DNA from: Spirochaetales bacterium
GTDB taxonomy: Bacteria > Spirochaetota > Spirochaetia > Sphaerochaetales > Sphaerochaetaceae
Direction: 5' to 3'
DNA length: 15,025 bases
NCBI GenBank assembly: GCA_017475725.1
Contig: JAFVFA010000147.1
Coordinates: 1 to 15,025 of the forward strand
Shown: one piece after another, positions 12,773 through 15,025 of the stretch
How positions within the stretch are numbered: the stretch's first letter is position 1
Layout of the letters: every line of letters begins with the position of its first letter
Made by a program: the position numbers and the translations under genes
The notes under the pieces: model-generated
What the model was told of the DNA's origin: nothing
The model's database searches: none
What the model saw: the letters and a program-made list of their open reading frames with translations, nothing else

Positions 12773-13440
12773 AGGTTCTGATAACAGGAGCCTCCAGCGG
12801 AATAGGCAAGGCCACGGCCGAGCTTTTCCTGGGGACCGGACACAAGGTGATTGGACTGGACATTGCAGATTCTGCAATAGACAACCCGGACTACAGGCAC
12901 TTCGTTGCTGACATCTCAAGCAAGGAGACCCTTCCGGAGATAGACTCTGTGGAGATTCTCATAAACTGTGCTGGCGTGCAGACGGAGTCCGGTTCCTACA
13001 GGGACATAGACGTCAATCTGAAGGGTACCATCAACGTTACTGAGAAATACGCCTTCCAGAGCTCGATAAGAAGTGTTCTTGTCATTGCCTCCGCATCTGC
13101 CCACACCGGCGCGGAGTTCCCGGTCTACAGCGCATCCAAGGGCGGGCTTCTGGCCTATACCAGAAACGTAGCCCTCCGTCTTTCAAAGTATGGTGCAACC
13201 TGCAACAGCATCTCCCCGGGCGGCGTCAGAACAGATCTGAACAAGCCTGTCATGGATGATCCCGATCTCTGGAAAAGGATAATGGACGTGACCCCGCTGA
13301 AGAAGTGGGCAGAACCACAGGAGATAGCCCAGTGGTGCTACTTCCTTACAACAATCAATCAGTCCTGCACTGGACAGGACATCATAATTGACAACGGAGA
13401 GACTCATCTGAATTCGAGTTTTGTTTGGCCTGCTATCTGA
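12769..13440 (+). CDS. Short-chain dehydrogenase/reductase (SDR) family oxidoreductase
   Basis: A 223-residue classical SDR. Seen: cofactor motif TGASSGIG (6-13), Asp31 at the end of the second strand (GLDI), which usually favours NAD(H) over NADP(H), INCAG (65-69) in place of NNAG, a catalytic Ser at 108 or 110, Tyr120 and Lys124 in YSASK, and the ending TGQDIIIDNGET. The substrate is not predictable. It starts with GTG at 12769 inside the stop of the transporter gene, with GGGAGG just upstream as ribosome site, so the two are coupled. Its last 8 bp overlap the end of the convergent amylase gene, and no terminator separates them. The pairing with a queuosine-precursor transporter is not one I recognise. 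Confidence 0.92.
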   Translation: MKVLITGASSGIGKATAELFLGTGHKVIGLDIADSAIDNPDYRHFVADISSKETLPEIDSVEILINCAGVQTESGSYRDIDVNLKGTINVTEKYAFQSSIRSVLVIASASAHTGAEFPVYSASKGGLLAYTRNVALRLSKYGATCNSISPGGVRTDLNKPVMDDPDLWKRIMDVTPLKKWAEPQEIAQWCYFLTTINQSCTGQDIIIDNGETHLNSSFVWPAI

Positions 13441-15022
13441 GAACAGCTATTGAGTAAGGTGGCAGGTGAAGATCTCCTGTCTTTGCGTTGAAGGTGACCG
13501 TATCCTCTGAATCCGAGGCGCAGAGCTGTCCGCAGAGCTTGATCTCGCCAAGGTCAAGACTCATGTCGTGGGCCCATTCCCTGTCAAGATTGACAGCAAT
13601 CGTCACAGTCTCTCCCTCATAGGTTCTCTGCATGATGCAGACGTACTTGGACTGTTCGTAGTACTTTTCCAGAACGGCGAGCTCTCCACGTGCGATCTCC
13701 GGATTCGCGTTTCTTATCGCCAGAGAAGCCTTGTAGTAGTTGAGTATGCTGTCCGGATCAAGCTCCTGGGTCTCCACGGAAGGATAGTAGTAGTTGTCCT
13801 TCGTCACCGCTATGCCCTGCGGGGTGGTGTAGCACCAGCCCTCGTAGACGCTCTTGTCAGACCACTTCATGGCTATTCTCTTGTAGGGGTCTGCTCCGTC
13901 GGCGGTGCTTATCATGCCGATCTCCTCGCCGTAGTACACGAACAGGCTTCCGCTCATCAGAGACAGGAGCCCCTGTGACATCTTTATCTTGTCAGTCTGG
14001 CTTCTTCCTGTGAAGGAGGCGATCCTTGAGGTGTCGTGGTTGCTCAGAAACGGTGCCAGGATTCCGGTGTCATAGGTCTCCTCAAGCTCCAGCATCAGGT
14101 TGCCCAGGTTCTCGCCCGGCGTGCTTCTTATGTCCTTAAGGGCATCGGCCACAAGGCCTGTTCCTGTTGCAAGGGGGAAGCAGAAGAAACTGTCGATTCC
14201 GCTTGCGTAGTACTCCCTGACGGCCTTGTTGTTGCCAAGCCAGGCCTCTCCGACTATGTAGCAGTCAGGCTTTATGGCCTTTGCGGTCTCATTCAGGAAG
14301 GACAGGAACTCTATGCTCTTTGAAGTGCTGTTTGTGTAGAAGCTTGTTACGGCATCTAGACGGAAGCCGTCGACTCCTACATCGCTCAGCCAGAACTCCA
14401 TTATTGACCTGACCTCGTCCCTGACCGTTTGGCTGTCCAGATTCAAATCCGGCATGGTGCCTGTGAACTGGCATTCGTAGTACCATGCGGAGTTGGGGAC
14501 TCTCTGGTAACCCTGCTTCTGCGTCTGGGAGAAGTTGTAGTAGTCGCCGTAAGGGCCACCGGGCTGTCCGTGCTCTGCAAGGTATGCGCAGGCCTCCTTG
14601 AACCAGGGGTTCTCGCTTGAGCTGTGGTTCACCACAAGGTCTATGATGATGTCTATGTCCATCTCATGGGCCTTTGCCACAAGCTTGCGCATGTCCTCAA
14701 GAGTCCCGAACTGGGGGTCGACGTCGTAGTAGTTCTCCACATCGTACTTGTGGTAGCTGGTTCCCACGGTTATAGGCATCAGCCAGATGCCGTTGAAGCC
14801 GTTCTCCTTGATGTAGGGAAGCTTCTCCGCAACCCCGTTCAGGTCTCCGATTCCATCGTTGTCCGTGTCCAGGAAGGACCACACAAAGATCTCGTAGTAG
14901 TTCCTGTACTCATCATCCACAGGCTCAATGCGGCTTTCTGAGGTGGTGGCGCATGAGGCCAGGGCGAACACAGCTGCAATCAATGCAAGGACCAAAGACA
15001 CGGACAGACGATTTCGTTTCAT
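13433..15022 (-). CDS. Alpha-amylase family (GH13) lipoprotein
   Basis: A 529-residue glycoside hydrolase. The signal peptide ends in the lipobox LASC (21-24), so Cys24 should be lipidated and the enzyme anchored in the envelope. GH13 landmarks in order: DTDNDGIGDLNG (52-63, calcium loop), DLVVNHSS (128-135, region I), DGFRLDAVTSF with nucleophile Asp223 (region II), GEAW with acid/base Glu259 (region III), FLSNHD with Asp330 (region IV), and a beta-sandwich C-terminal domain from about 440. The enzyme cleaves alpha-1,4-glucosidic bonds of starch, glycogen or maltodextrins. The layout resembles the lipoprotein amylase of Thermotoga-type bacteria. The ATG at 15022 is only three bases from the window end, so promoter and ribosome site are not visible. 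Tail-to-tail overlap with the SDR gene. Confidence 0.96.
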   Translation of the reverse strand: MKRNRLSVSLVLALIAAVFALASCATTSESRIEPVDDEYRNYYEIFVWSFLDTDNDGIGDLNGVAEKLPYIKENGFNGIWLMPITVGTSYHKYDVENYYDVDPQFGTLEDMRKLVAKAHEMDIDIIIDLVVNHSSSENPWFKEACAYLAEHGQPGGPYGDYYNFSQTQKQGYQRVPNSAWYYECQFTGTMPDLNLDSQTVRDEVRSIMEFWLSDVGVDGFRLDAVTSFYTNSTSKSIEFLSFLNETAKAIKPDCYIVGEAWLGNNKAVREYYASGIDSFFCFPLATGTGLVADALKDIRSTPGENLGNLMLELEETYDTGILAPFLSNHDTSRIASFTGRSQTDKIKMSQGLLSLMSGSLFVYYGEEIGMISTADGADPYKRIAMKWSDKSVYEGWCYTTPQGIAVTKDNYYYPSVETQELDPDSILNYYKASLAIRNANPEIARGELAVLEKYYEQSKYVCIMQRTYEGETVTIAVNLDREWAHDMSLDLGEIKLCGQLCASDSEDTVTFNAKTGDLHLPPYSIAVLR

Positions 15023-15025
15023 AAA

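Noticed and set aside
1..15025. Defence island, prophage, transposon or CRISPR signature
   Set aside because: No nuclease, integrase, transposase, toxin-antitoxin pair or regularly spaced repeat was seen. The XRE/membrane-protein pair was considered as a toxin-antitoxin unit, but the partner has three hydrophobic segments and an upstream position more typical of small regulated membrane proteins, and there is no direct evidence of toxicity.

Overview
This 15 kb window is ordinary bacterial chromosome. It is moderately GC-rich and densely coded, with short intergenic gaps. I saw no tRNA, rRNA, CRISPR array, insertion sequence, integrase or phage gene. The gene mix suggests a host-associated, fermentative Spirochaetota (Treponema/Sphaerochaeta-like) organism: a GH13 alpha-amylase lipoprotein with a Cys lipobox, an unusually long type II thymidine kinase, a secreted NUP-family nucleoside protein and a YkgJ-type cysteine-cluster protein. 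This assignment rests on protein flavour only and is tentative; a Firmicute-like anaerobe cannot be excluded.

Layout. Positions 1-1045 (-) hold a cation diffusion facilitator that runs off the left edge. It is divergent from a long phosphatidylserine-decarboxylase-family enzyme (1145-2314, +). A YkgJ-type cysteine-cluster protein with a (Thr-Pro)6 tail follows (2388-3065, +). Next is a two-gene cassette, a three-helix membrane protein (3156-3479) and an XRE-type regulator (3488-3697). It is driven by a near-consensus promoter carrying two copies of an 18-bp palindromic operator. Convergent to it is a fucose/arabinose-isomerase-like protein (3718-4923, -). Its divergent neighbour is a stand-alone 3-hydroxyacyl-CoA dehydrogenase (5021-5992, +), which ends in a clear hairpin.

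From 6063 to 8671 the minus strand encodes a secreted NUP-family protein, a YigZ/IMPACT protein and an aldo/keto reductase. Divergent from these is a deoxynucleoside salvage pair, deoC and a divergent thymidine kinase (8763-10555, +), two bases apart. A class I/II aminotransferase follows (10635-11918, +) with its own promoter. After a 152-nt structured leader come a YhhQ/VUT-family (probable queuosine precursor) transporter and a short-chain dehydrogenase that overlap by 4 nt (12071-13440, +). The window ends with an alpha-amylase lipoprotein (13433-15022, -) whose 3' end overlaps the dehydrogenase by 8 bp.

How the genes fit together. deoC and tdk, with the secreted NUP protein nearby, point to scavenging of external nucleosides. 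Amylase, aldo/keto reductase and the isomerase-like protein point to carbohydrate use. The most system-like items are the twin-operator regulator cassette, the leader with mutually exclusive pairings ahead of the transporter, and a recurring pattern of genes that lack a Shine-Dalgarno but have a -10-like box 6-9 nt before the ATG, which suggests leaderless transcripts. I found no clear new defence or mobile system.
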